From the NCBI GenBank assembly GCA_963664365.1, contig OY761144.1, forward strand, positions 310,001 through 374,000: a stretch of DNA of 64,000 nt. The letters run 5' to 3'. Below the pieces are notes generated by a model that was not told where the DNA came from, made no database searches, and saw only the letters and a program-made list of their open reading frames with translations. Positions within the stretch are counted from its first letter, which is position 1; each line of letters opens with the position of its first letter. The translations under genes and the position numbers were made by a program. The DNA comes from VXRN01 sp963664365. Its GTDB lineage: Bacteria > Chloroflexota > Dehalococcoidia > Lucifugimonadales > UBA1123. This document shows positions 50,013 to 58,290 of this stretch, piece after piece.

Positions 50013-51636
50013 CCGAACCTCCGCCGCGGGCGGTCGCGCCACTTCCTGCGGGCGTCACGGACGGCGCCAAGCTCAGCGCTCGCCTTGCTTCTTGGTCTTT
50101 CCCTATGTTCTGCATCGCCTCCGCGTAACGCAGGTAAGGCTGGGGCGCCTCCGTCTTGTCCGGTTCCGCGTCGAAACGCTCGAAGATCGACGTGGCAAGA
50201 TCCACCTTGTCCAGTGACGCGGCATACTCGATTATCTGGCCCGCGAGAGCGCCCGAACCCGGCTGATCCTGTGCGGCCTTCAGCAGGTGATCCAACGCTC
50301 GGCGTCTGTCGCCCGTCGCCCACATCAGCGCGCTCTCCCTGAGCGCGTGCAGTGTCCTATACCGCGGATGGGCGGGAAGGGTTACCCTGAAGTATGTGCG
50401 CCCCGCGTCAAAGTCGAAGAGCGGTTCAGAGGACCCGTTTTCGCTCATGCGCCGGCGCATCTTCGGCAGTCCCGTTCCCCTCGCCTCCGCCAGCCTGAGC
50501 TCCTTTAGGAGTTCTCCAATCTTCCGATTTCTGGCAGGGACGGGAGGGACCGAACTCCCGCTGGCAAGGTGGCCCAACTCGACCCCTTGCACCGGACCAG
50601 GGTAGCTGATGATCTCCATTCGGTCCGGGTACATGTAAATCTTCGTCGGCTCCATGCTCTCATACGACCGGTGGTACACCGCGTTCACCACCGCTTCCCG
50701 GATAGCTTCGTATGGGTAGGTCACCGTCCTATCTACTTCCGCTCTCCCCGGCGTCTTTTCAGAGAGAACGTCGCCCAGCGACTCCAGATAGATCAGCGCC
50801 TGTCTGACCTGATGATGAAGCGGGCCTCGAATCGTCCTCTCCTCCATGAGGTCCCCCCCGGCGTCGTCGGCGAACTGGACCACCTCGATTCTGGCCCCGG
50901 GGAATATATCGTCCGGATCGTCCATGAAGAACAGGAGGGCAAAGTTTCTTGCGGCAAGGTGGGCATTCAGAGGGGAGACGAGCCGCATATTCGAATAGAC
51001 GCGATCCCTCTCGAACGCGATGTCCCGCCCAATGTCGCTGCCAACGTCGGACAAGAACTCCCTTACGAGTCTCTCGGATATCTTCTCCACGCTTGCCGAC
51101 AGGTTGCGCCGGTCGTCGAACGGAACCCTTGCGGCCTGCTCGAATAGCTGCGAGCGCGACGCTCCCACGGCTTCCACGGTTTCAGAGCCGCGCCGGACGT
51201 AGTAACTCCTGTCCCCGCCTCTTGCCGGAGCCTCATACGGACGGTTATCTCCACCCGGCGCCCATACCACCAGCACCCTTCTCCCTTCGTACGCTTCGGG
51301 GAACAGCACGGGCTGATATGAGGGACTTATTCTGTTGCACCGGCCCCGTATCTCCCTCTGAATCCTGTCCAGGTCGGCGTCTTCCATCCCTATTGGAGGA
51401 AGAACCGGCTGCCCCGTCTCGTCGGTGTCGATTCCTATGACCACGTACCCGCCGTTCAGGTTCAGCAGGTCGTTGGCGAAGGCGCAAACCGTCCGCACCA
51501 CCGAATCACGGGTGAATTCGTTCCAAGCTGACTTGAACTCCCGCCGATTGTCTTCTACCGATTGGGCGTGGATAAGGTCACGCAGCGAAATAGGCAGACC
51601 GCTGCCCATTGCCGACGATTGTTTATTCACTGTCAT
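49984..51636 (-). CDS. AlbA_2 (Schlafen-like) ATP-binding protein
   Basis: A 550-residue protein. The AlbA_2/Schlafen DNA- or RNA-binding domain is N-terminal (EDNRREFKSAW near residue 30, then NLNGGYVVIGID near 60). A GHKL-like ATPase region follows (YPYEAIREAVVNAVYHRSYE near 325 and GTGLPKMRRRM near 420), as in RecG-like predicted regulators. The C-terminal 110 residues are TPR-like helical. ATG 51636 is preferred because homology starts just after it. Roles in this family range from transcription control to antiviral defence; undecided here. Confidence 0.8.
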   Translation of the reverse strand: MTVNKQSSAMGSGLPISLRDLIHAQSVEDNRREFKSAWNEFTRDSVVRTVCAFANDLLNLNGGYVVIGIDTDETGQPVLPPIGMEDADLDRIQREIRGRCNRISPSYQPVLFPEAYEGRRVLVVWAPGGDNRPYEAPARGGDRSYYVRRGSETVEAVGASRSQLFEQAARVPFDDRRNLSASVEKISERLVREFLSDVGSDIGRDIAFERDRVYSNMRLVSPLNAHLAARNFALLFFMDDPDDIFPGARIEVVQFADDAGGDLMEERTIRGPLHHQVRQALIYLESLGDVLSEKTPGRAEVDRTVTYPYEAIREAVVNAVYHRSYESMEPTKIYMYPDRMEIISYPGPVQGVELGHLASGSSVPPVPARNRKIGELLKELRLAEARGTGLPKMRRRMSENGSSEPLFDFDAGRTYFRVTLPAHPRYRTLHALRESALMWATGDRRRALDHLLKAAQDQPGSGALAGQIIEYAASLDKVDLATSIFERFDAEPDKTEAPQPYLRYAEAMQNIGKDQEARRALSLAPSVTPAGSGATARGGGSARRRGGGRT

Positions 51637-51843
51637 GCCAAGTTCTCGGAAACGGTGGTGTGCGACTCTAGTCCTGCCGCTGCGATGGTTTATATCGGAC
51701 TGACGGGGCAAATCATAGCACAGCACGGTTGCTGAAACACCCCGCCCCCACCCAGCGTTGACCCCCACTGCCTGAAGCGCTATCGTTGACGCCACTTCGA
51801 GCGTAGCCAAAGAATACTGACCGCATCCCAAGAGGTGTGACCC

Positions 51844-52764
51844 GTGCGGATGTATCTGTTCAGACGGGCGATTCAAAGCGTCATCACGCTTTTCGCGGTG
51901 GCCGTCGTCATCTTTGCCATGACCAGGCTGACTGGCGACCCCGCCGCGATCATGCTCGGCGAGACTCCCGAGTTCAGCCAGGAGACCTACGAGCAGATGC
52001 GGGAGGAGATGGGCCTCAACGACCCCATCTACGTCCAGTTCTGGATCTTCATGAGCGGAGCGCTCCGCGCCGACTTTGGCGAGTCCTTCATATACCGCGA
52101 GCCCGCCGCCAACCTCATCGCCTATCGCTTCGGAGCGACACTCCAACTCATGGGCGTGGGGCTGGCGATCTCGCTGGTGGTGGGCATAACCATCGGCGTC
52201 CTTACCGCCGTCAGGAGAGACACCTGGTTCGACAGGTTCGGAAAGGCCCTCGCCCTCGTGGGACAGGCCGCCCCGTCCTTCTGGATTGGGATCATGCTCA
52301 TCGTCGTGTTCGCGGTCAACTTCAAAATCCTGCCCTCCGGCGGATACGGCTCTCCCCAGCAGCTTATCCTTCCGGGTTTCGCTGTCGCGCTTGGCCCAAT
52401 CGCCGCCCTCCTGCGCCTGACTCGCTCCAGTATGCTAAACGTCCTAGACAGCGAATACGTCAAGATGGCTCGGCTCAAGGGACTGCACGAGGGGCGGGTC
52501 ATCTGGAAGCACGCGCTCAAGAACGCCGCCATTCCCATCGTGACCCTCATCGGACTGAACCTCGCCCACCTCATTACCGGCACCGTCGTCATCGAGAAAG
52601 TGTTCGACTGGCCCGGACTTGGAACGCTCGCCGTCAACGGCGCGTTCGACAGAGACTTCTCCGTCGTCCAGGCCACCGTCCTAATGTTCGCCGCCGGCTA
52701 CATCATCGCCAACCTGCTCGTTGACATCACCTACGCCTACATCGACCCCAGAATTCGGTACTAG
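51844..52764 (+). CDS. Dipeptide/oligopeptide ABC transporter permease (DppB-like)
   Basis: A 306-residue permease with six hydrophobic segments. The family start MYLFRRAIQSVITLFAV and the EAA-loop-like YVKMARLKGLHEGRVIWKHALKNA near residue 205 are visible. GTG 51844 follows AGAGGTG; ATG 51850 is an alternative. The DppC-like gene follows after a repeat-bearing 85-bp gap. Binding protein and ATPase genes lie 5.5-8.4 kb downstream. Confidence 0.92.
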   Translation: MRMYLFRRAIQSVITLFAVAVVIFAMTRLTGDPAAIMLGETPEFSQETYEQMREEMGLNDPIYVQFWIFMSGALRADFGESFIYREPAANLIAYRFGATLQLMGVGLAISLVVGITIGVLTAVRRDTWFDRFGKALALVGQAAPSFWIGIMLIVVFAVNFKILPSGGYGSPQQLILPGFAVALGPIAALLRLTRSSMLNVLDSEYVKMARLKGLHEGRVIWKHALKNAAIPIVTLIGLNLAHLITGTVVIEKVFDWPGLGTLAVNGAFDRDFSVVQATVLMFAAGYIIANLLVDITYAYIDPRIRY

Positions 52765-52774
52765 AAGCTAAAAT

Positions 52775-52816
52775 CCCCTCTCCCTTGAGGGAGAGGGCTA
52801 GGGTGAGGGTGAGAAT
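52775..52816. repeat. Dispersed repeat CCCCTCTCCC family, copy 6
   Basis: CCCCTCTCCCTTGAGGGAGA followed by GGGCTAGGGTGAGGGTGAGA, lying between the two permease genes and filling most of the gap. It may modulate expression of the second permease. Confidence 0.8.
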
Positions 52817-52849
52817 CTCCCTACCAAGGTCAATGACAAGAGATAAGCG

Positions 52850-53764
52850 ATGAGAGACCTGCAACGCTCCCAAAATCCAGACGCCACCCGGACGTGGTTG
52901 AGTAGCGCCTCGGCGCAAGTTGGGGACATCGTCAAACAGGCCCCCCTGATACCCTCGACGATCCTGGTCATATTCGTAATCGCCGGCATCTTCGCGCCGT
53001 GGCTCAGCCCCCGTGACGACCCCAACTCCGGCACTCTCAGGCAGCACCTCGAACAGCCCTTCTGGGAGGGCGAGGTCAGGGAGTGCTTCCTCGGATGCGA
53101 CCAGCAGGGACGCGACGTTCTCACAAGGCTGCTGCACGGCGCCCGCGTCTCTCTCATCGTGGCCTTCTCAGCCATCGCCATCGCCGGAAGCATCGGCGTC
53201 ACCCTCGGACTCACCGCCGGCTACTTTGGCGGCCCCGTCGATTCGTTCATAATGAGGCTCGTCGATATATGGTACGCCCTGCCGTCCATCCTTCTCGCGC
53301 TCATCCTGGTCGTCGTGCTTGGACCGGGGCTGATCAACGTAATCGTGGTCATCGGCCTTACATTATGGGCCTTCTATGCCAGGATGGTCAGGGGCGAGGT
53401 GCTGAGCGTCCGCGAACTGGACTACGTGGCCCTCGCGAGGGTCGCAGGCTCCGGCGGCTTCAGGATTGCCGTGCGCCATATCCTCCCCAACGTCTTCAAC
53501 TCCGTCATCATCATAGCGACGCTCCAGGTCGGCGGCGTCATACTGTTCGAGGCGTCGCTCAGCTTCCTCGGCCTCGGCGTTCCCGTTGACGTGCCCTCCT
53601 GGGGCCAGATGGTCGCCGACGGCAGGCAGTACATGACCGTCGCCTGGTGGCTCGCCGCCATTCCCGGACTCGCCATCACTTTTGTCGTCCTATGCTTCAA
53701 CCTCTTCGGCGACTGGCTGAGGGACTACCTCGACCCCAGGCTCAGGCAGGTGGTGAACAACTAA
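52850..53764 (+). CDS. Dipeptide/oligopeptide ABC transporter permease (DppC-like)
   Basis: A 304-residue permease. An N-terminal cytoplasmic extension of ~35 residues precedes the first membrane segment (STILVIFVIAGIFAPWL). GCDQQGRDVLTRLLHGARVSL near residue 82 and the EAA loop YVALARVAGSGGFRIAVRHILPN near 195 are typical. Pairs with the preceding DppB-like protein. Confidence 0.92.
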   Translation: MRDLQRSQNPDATRTWLSSASAQVGDIVKQAPLIPSTILVIFVIAGIFAPWLSPRDDPNSGTLRQHLEQPFWEGEVRECFLGCDQQGRDVLTRLLHGARVSLIVAFSAIAIAGSIGVTLGLTAGYFGGPVDSFIMRLVDIWYALPSILLALILVVVLGPGLINVIVVIGLTLWAFYARMVRGEVLSVRELDYVALARVAGSGGFRIAVRHILPNVFNSVIIIATLQVGGVILFEASLSFLGLGVPVDVPSWGQMVADGRQYMTVAWWLAAIPGLAITFVVLCFNLFGDWLRDYLDPRLRQVVNN

Positions 53765-53884
53765 CGTCGGATGCGCCTCTGGCAATCCAAGGTTGGGGAA
53801 TAGAGCGCCGCCTACTAAGCTGACACAGTCTCCACGCTTCCCGTCCCACTGGACACCTCTCAGAACCCACTGGTAGGATTGTCT

Positions 53885-53997
53885 TTGCGAAGAGTCGAAT
53901 ATCGAAAAGCATTAGCGTGAGAACCACGCAATGGAGTTGGGCACCTGCCGTGCCCTTCTCACGGTTCACGCTGAGGCTTTTGGACGACTCTTCGCAA
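53885..53997. repeat. Long nested inverted repeat (113 bp)
   Basis: Outer arms TTGCGAAGAGTCG (53885-53897) and CGACTCTTCGCAA (53985-53997) are perfect. Inner arms at 53905-53925 (AAAAGC...TAGCGTGA..ACC) and 53963-53981 (GGTTCACGCT...GCTTTT) are imperfect. A tip GGGCAC/GTGCCC (53939-53955) closes it. This could be a MITE-like element, a structured RNA or a terminator between the permease and protease genes. Confidence 0.7.
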
Positions 53998-54032
53998 GGT
54001 AGTTCAAGTCCGTTGCCGTGAGGGGGTCCCAG

Positions 54033-55973
54033 ATGAAGAGCTGCACAAGCCCATTAGCCCTTTGCTCGATCATACTGATTGCCATATTCGCCGGATGTTC
54101 CGACGATCCCGGTCAGCCCACCGAGTCGCCCCCTCCTATCAACACGAGTACACCTGCTGCTAACACACCTGCGCCGCTTGCCACAAACATACCGGCGCCG
54201 TCCGACAGACCCGCGCTCAACATCCAGTTCATCGGGGCCGCCGACCTCTCAGACGAGAAGAAGTCGTCCCTCGCGGACCTCATCGAAAGCATCCAAGCAG
54301 GCGTCGTTCAAATCACCACGAGTAGCGGCAGCGCGTCGGGGTTCATTATTTCCACGGACGGACTGGTGATAACCAACGAGCACGTCGTATCCGGCGAGAG
54401 CGGCGTCGGCGTCTGGCTGACCAACGGACGCCGCTACGACGCTGCCGTGCTGGACCAAGACTCGACCTCAGACCTAGCTCTGCTAAAGATTGACGGCGTG
54501 AGCTTGGATCCCATCGCGGTCGGAGATTCGGACCGCGTCCGCATGGGCGACGAGGTTCTAGCGCTCGGCTTCCCGATCGCGGACACGATCGGAACCAACC
54601 TGACCGTCACCCGGGGCATCATATCCTCCACCAGAATTGAGAACGGTGTCCGGCTGCTCCAGACCGACGCGTCGCTGAATCCGGGCAACAGCGGCGGGCC
54701 GCTGGTCAACCTCGACGGCGAGGTGATCGGCGTCAACTCGTCCAGAATCGAAGAGACCGACAGTGGCAGGCCCGTGACCAACATCGGCTTTGCCGTCTCC
54801 GTATCCGAGCTTCAGCGTAGGCTGCCCACGCTGGGAGGCCAGATCGCAAGTCCTGACACGCCCACGCCTGAACCAACTACAATACCTACATCCGATCCCA
54901 CCTGGACGCCAGCGCCTACCTGGACGCCTGAACCCACATTCACGCCTGAGCCAACCTCCACACCCACACTGACGCCGACCCCGACGATAACACCCACGCC
55001 GACCCTCACGCCTACTCCAACGGCAACGTACACCCCAACAGCCACAGCGACCTTCACGCCCACTCCGACGCCGACAATCACACCCACGCCGACACCGACG
55101 TTCACTCCAACCCCAACACCCACTCCGATACCGCCATTCGTAGCCGTGAGCGTTGGGGGCGGGTTCACATGCGGGCTGCGCTCGGATGGCGCCGTCGTCT
55201 GCCGTGGGGACGATAGCGACGGCCGGGCTTCTCCGCCGGAGGATGAGCGATTCACGTTTATTAGCAGCGGTTACGACCACACCTGCGCGTTGCGCGCAGA
55301 CGGGGTCGCTGTGTGCTGGGGAAACGACGACTCTGGACAGTCCTCTCCACCCGATGATCAGCGTTTCATATCTATTAGCAGCGGTTACGGCCGCACTTGC
55401 GGTTTGAGAGAGGATGGCGTTGCTGTCTGCTGGGGAGACTATCCATATACTTGGTACAACCGCGGGCAATCCTCACCAGCGGATCACGAACGTTTTATAG
55501 CCATTAGCAGTGGTCAGTTCTATAACCCAGACTATCAGCTCAATGCTCAACACCACGCATGTGGGTTACGTAATGATGGCTACGTCGTCTGCTGGGGGTA
55601 CAACGAGCATGGCCAGTCCTCACCACCACAACATGGCAGCTTCACAGCCGTAAGCAGTGGCGGTTGGCATACCTGCGGTCTTCGTGATGACGGTACTGCT
55701 GTATGCTGGGGATACGATGTGGATGGCCGAACCGATGAGCAGAAAAAAGAGCGTTTCATAGCGATTAGCAGCGGCAGTGACTACACCTTGGGATTGCGTG
55801 AAGATGGTAGAGTCGTCTACTGGGACGAGGACAGTTACTCTCAGGGGCCAGACGACGATCCCTCCACAGCCATAGCCGCTGGCTACAGTCACGCTTGCAG
55901 GCTAGTAGAGGATGGCGTTATCGTCTGTTGGGGCAACAATGACTACGGGCAGTCTTCACCGCCGTTGAGGTGA
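54033..55973 (+). CDS. Lipoprotein: S1C-type serine protease fused to RCC1-like repeats
   Basis: A 646-residue surface lipoprotein. Signal peptide with lipobox IFAGC (Cys near residue 23). The protease domain (about 70-265) has His in TNEHVVSG, Asp in TSDLALLK and Ser in NPGNSGGPLV, as in HtrA/DegS-type enzymes, but no PDZ domain follows. A ~95-residue Thr-Pro-rich linker (P-T repeats) leads to about seven RCC1-like repeats (HTCGLRxDGxxVCWGxNxxGQSSPP). Start ATG 54033; an upstream GTG at 54018 is possible. The combination suggests an extracellular protease tethered to a propeller that binds something outside the cell. Confidence 0.85.
   Translation: MKSCTSPLALCSIILIAIFAGCSDDPGQPTESPPPINTSTPAANTPAPLATNIPAPSDRPALNIQFIGAADLSDEKKSSLADLIESIQAGVVQITTSSGSASGFIISTDGLVITNEHVVSGESGVGVWLTNGRRYDAAVLDQDSTSDLALLKIDGVSLDPIAVGDSDRVRMGDEVLALGFPIADTIGTNLTVTRGIISSTRIENGVRLLQTDASLNPGNSGGPLVNLDGEVIGVNSSRIEETDSGRPVTNIGFAVSVSELQRRLPTLGGQIASPDTPTPEPTTIPTSDPTWTPAPTWTPEPTFTPEPTSTPTLTPTPTITPTPTLTPTPTATYTPTATATFTPTPTPTITPTPTPTFTPTPTPTPIPPFVAVSVGGGFTCGLRSDGAVVCRGDDSDGRASPPEDERFTFISSGYDHTCALRADGVAVCWGNDDSGQSSPPDDQRFISISSGYGRTCGLREDGVAVCWGDYPYTWYNRGQSSPADHERFIAISSGQFYNPDYQLNAQHHACGLRNDGYVVCWGYNEHGQSSPPQHGSFTAVSSGGWHTCGLRDDGTAVCWGYDVDGRTDEQKKERFIAISSGSDYTLGLREDGRVVYWDEDSYSQGPDDDPSTAIAAGYSHACRLVEDGVIVCWGNNDYGQSSPPLR
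54840..55135 (+). repeat. Thr-Pro-rich coding repeat
   Basis: Low-complexity codons (CCNACN, ACGCC, CCGACG) encode the flexible Thr-Pro linker between the protease and RCC1 domains. Such tracts are prone to length change. Confidence 0.8.
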
Positions 55974-56081
55974 GGCTGAGCAACGTCGGATAGATTCGCC
56001 ATCAAAGTTGGGGCCACTGCCACATCTCACATGACGTGGCGTACTATACCTAAAACAAGTGGTTAGTATCTGCACTACTTC

Positions 56082-56110
56082 TTGACATCATACCTACTAT
56101 GATGTAATGT
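56082..56110 (+). promoter_or_regulatory. Promoter of the low-G+C gene at 56207
   Basis: TTGACA (56082-56087), a 17-nt spacer and TAATGT (56105-56110), in an A+T-rich gap (55974-56206) that otherwise shows nothing recognisable. Confidence 0.45.
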
Positions 56111-56206
56111 ATTCATATCCTTTGACAGATTGAACAGCCTTGTGCCAGATACTAGTAGTGCTGATGCTTGACGTTCCGAACTGAACTATGAAATTGGGAG
56201 TAACCG

Positions 56207-57040
56207 ATGATATTTTCATGTTTTCCAGCAAGCAAAAAATGCGAATGGCGCGATCTCATAGGTTTTGTAAACCACTACAATAATATTTCCCAGAAAGCAT
56301 ATCGTAGGTCGAAGTGCCTTGACGTAGAATTGAGAAATCAGAAAGAACCTGAGTTGTTATTGGAAGCACCTGGAGAGGTTCCTATAGTAATTGAACGCAA
56401 ATCTGTTGTATGGCCATCGGAATATCTTTCAGACCATGCAAATGAGCACGATCTTTATCACACCTTTGTTGACAGGATTCGCTTACGCGGCAATCTGTTC
56501 TCAGATTCAGCATACCAACTGACTGTGAATGCTGAATCTCTGAGAGGAAAAGGGAAGAGAGAAGTTAGAAACTTTGCGGAACAGATTGCCGACTTCGTTG
56601 TATCGGCCCAATTTTCTGTAAAATCTCCAAACGGTATTTCCAATGAAGATCCAATACCGTGGCGGTTTCGCCACCTTTCCCTTCACGAGAGAGACGAAAC
56701 CGTTCCTGATATTGGTATCGGCCTAGTAACACACGAAAAGCTAGAATCCTTTGAATCGTTTCAGGATCTTCACAGGATTACAATTGCGAAATCTGGATAC
56801 AGCGATGAATTTAACCGCATAGTAAAAGCTGCCGCTGAAAAATTTACGAAATATTCCGATTGTGAAAGATTGCTCGTGGTTCAGTTCTTTGGAAATAGTT
56901 CGATCTATCTACAAGACGAAGAAATCGTCGAAATAATAACGACGGCTCAGTTGCCGGATGCAATTGACCAAGTTTGGCTTGCCAGACAGGAATGGATCAG
57001 CGAATCTGACTATGAAATAGCTTGGGACCGCGTCCGGTAA
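56207..57040 (+). CDS. Unknown protein, low G+C, possibly horizontally acquired
   Basis: A 277-residue protein I do not recognise. Codon use is rich in A/T-ending codons, unlike the rest of the window, which suggests transfer. A segment LEAPGEVPIVIERKSVVWP near residue 53 contains an E-x-K that could be part of a nuclease-like core; nothing else is diagnostic. No partner gene is obvious except the small one downstream. Confidence 0.6.
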   Translation: MIFSCFPASKKCEWRDLIGFVNHYNNISQKAYRRSKCLDVELRNQKEPELLLEAPGEVPIVIERKSVVWPSEYLSDHANEHDLYHTFVDRIRLRGNLFSDSAYQLTVNAESLRGKGKREVRNFAEQIADFVVSAQFSVKSPNGISNEDPIPWRFRHLSLHERDETVPDIGIGLVTHEKLESFESFQDLHRITIAKSGYSDEFNRIVKAAAEKFTKYSDCERLLVVQFFGNSSIYLQDEEIVEIITTAQLPDAIDQVWLARQEWISESDYEIAWDRVR

Positions 57041-57110
57041 CCGACTATTGGAAGATCAGATACCTTCCTGGCAACTGGAATAAAAGTGAACCTAAGTATG
57101 GGGAGAGGCT

Positions 57111-57479
57111 ATGTCCACAATGGAACCTAACGAAATTGCTAATAATGTTATCATCAAACCTAAGGAGGGAGCGAATTTGGATACTCTCTCGGCTGAAGTA
57201 GACAGTATCCTGAATAGCATCAAGGCAGAGTACCTTGGTCGACTTATAACCGCAGAACTTCGCAACGAGATTCGTGAAGAGATAGGTAATAGGGTTCGGA
57301 TACTTCCCGGGGTCACTGAGGTCCTTGTTACAACTCCTATTTCCGGCAATCCTCCAATGATTCGAGAGACATTTGTTGCTGATATGAACAGGGGCACAAT
57401 TACTAAGACCAACACGGAGATCATTGAAGGTCGCCCTGTCCCTCGACCTCGTTGGACAGACAAGCCTGAAGACGATTAA
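57111..57479 (+). CDS. Unknown 122-residue protein
   Basis: The first ~35 residues are acidic and may be disordered. Residues 40-85 (LGRLITAELRNEIREEIGNRV, then PGVTEVLVTTPISG) are reminiscent of the C-terminal parts of phage tail/sheath-like proteins, a weak resemblance only. G+C is moderately low. GGGGAGAGG precedes the ATG. Co-oriented with its low-G+C neighbour. Confidence 0.5.
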   Translation: MSTMEPNEIANNVIIKPKEGANLDTLSAEVDSILNSIKAEYLGRLITAELRNEIREEIGNRVRILPGVTEVLVTTPISGNPPMIRETFVADMNRGTITKTNTEIIEGRPVPRPRWTDKPEDD

Positions 57480-57579
57480 CGTCCGTTCACAGTTCAGACA
57501 CACCCCTTGACGCGAACCGCCGTTCCCCAATATCATAAAGCGCATCGGTTCATCAACCTCAGTCACAAGGTGCAAGACC

Positions 57580-57869
57580 ATGATCGACCCGGAAATCAAA
57601 AGCCTCCTCTCCGAATTCGACAAGCTCACCACGCCCGAAGAACTGTCCGGGGCCTCCTCAACCGCGCCGACCTCTACGCCGCATACAAAGACTGGTGCGC
57701 GGCCAACCGCCAAAACCCCGTCAGCGCCCACCGACTCTACACCTCCGTCTGGGACATCTTCAGGATCGACACGCATAATTCTCACGGACGCCGCCTGTTC
57801 AAGGGCATCCGGCTAATCCCCGAGACACCACAAACGGGTGCAGAAGGTGCAGATAGGGAGCAGGAATGA
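57580..57869 (+). pseudogene. Frameshifted primase C-terminal-like remnant
   Basis: One frame encodes MIDPEIKSLLSEFDKLTTPEE; from about 57645 the sense continues in another frame as RGLLNRADLYAAYKDWCAAN...VWDIFRI...LFKGIRLIPE. The latter resembles the winged-helix C-terminus of D5-type phage/plasmid primases (LYxAYxxWC...GIRL). A 1-nt deletion near 57640-57650 explains the break. The primase/helicase body is missing, so this is a remnant of a mobile element or a small standalone gene inactivated by the shift. Confidence 0.55.
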
Positions 57870-57950
57870 CTTCCCCAAAATGCGCCGTCTCCCAAAGCTG
57901 GACCGCTCCCCTCTCAGCTTTGACGGGTGCAGAGGGTGCAGAAGGTGCAG
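57836..57950. repeat. Direct repeat GGGTGCAGAAGGTGCAG
   Basis: Copies at 57836-57853 and 57925-57950, the second with an extra GGGTGCAGA unit, are separated by ~70 bp. The first lies in the end of the primase-like remnant. The remainder of the 421-bp gap to 58290 holds the promoter at 58136 and otherwise no recognisable gene. Confidence 0.6.
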
Positions 57951-58135
57951 GTATTTCAAAAAACTTTTCACACCCATAAACTATACGAGTCAATAAACTT
58001 GATACAATCAGACTCAACCCCCTACCCCAATAAGGGACCGGAACCCGCGCAGCGGCTCGCCGCTCGGCAATCCGGAGGAGCGGGGCAAGTGGGGTGATAC
58101 CTTCACCTACCAAACCGACACAGGCTCCACAGCTA

Positions 58136-58163
58136 TTGACATTTCGCGCCAAAGGCGTATGAT
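58136..58163 (+). promoter_or_regulatory. Promoter of the ABC substrate-binding protein gene
   Basis: TTGACA (58136-58141), a 16-nt spacer and TATGAT (58158-58163), a strong sigma70-type promoter. It leaves a leader of about 120 nt. So the binding-protein gene does not depend on the distant permease promoter. Confidence 0.65.
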
Positions 58164-58290
58164 TCACCCCAATACCGAGTATCGAGGCTGGACATACCCC
58201 ATCACGATTCAGAATAGACTCCCGGCGAAGGATTGGCCTCCGCCGGCCCACACCTCACTGGCAGCGGCAAAAGAATAGAGGGAGGGACCG

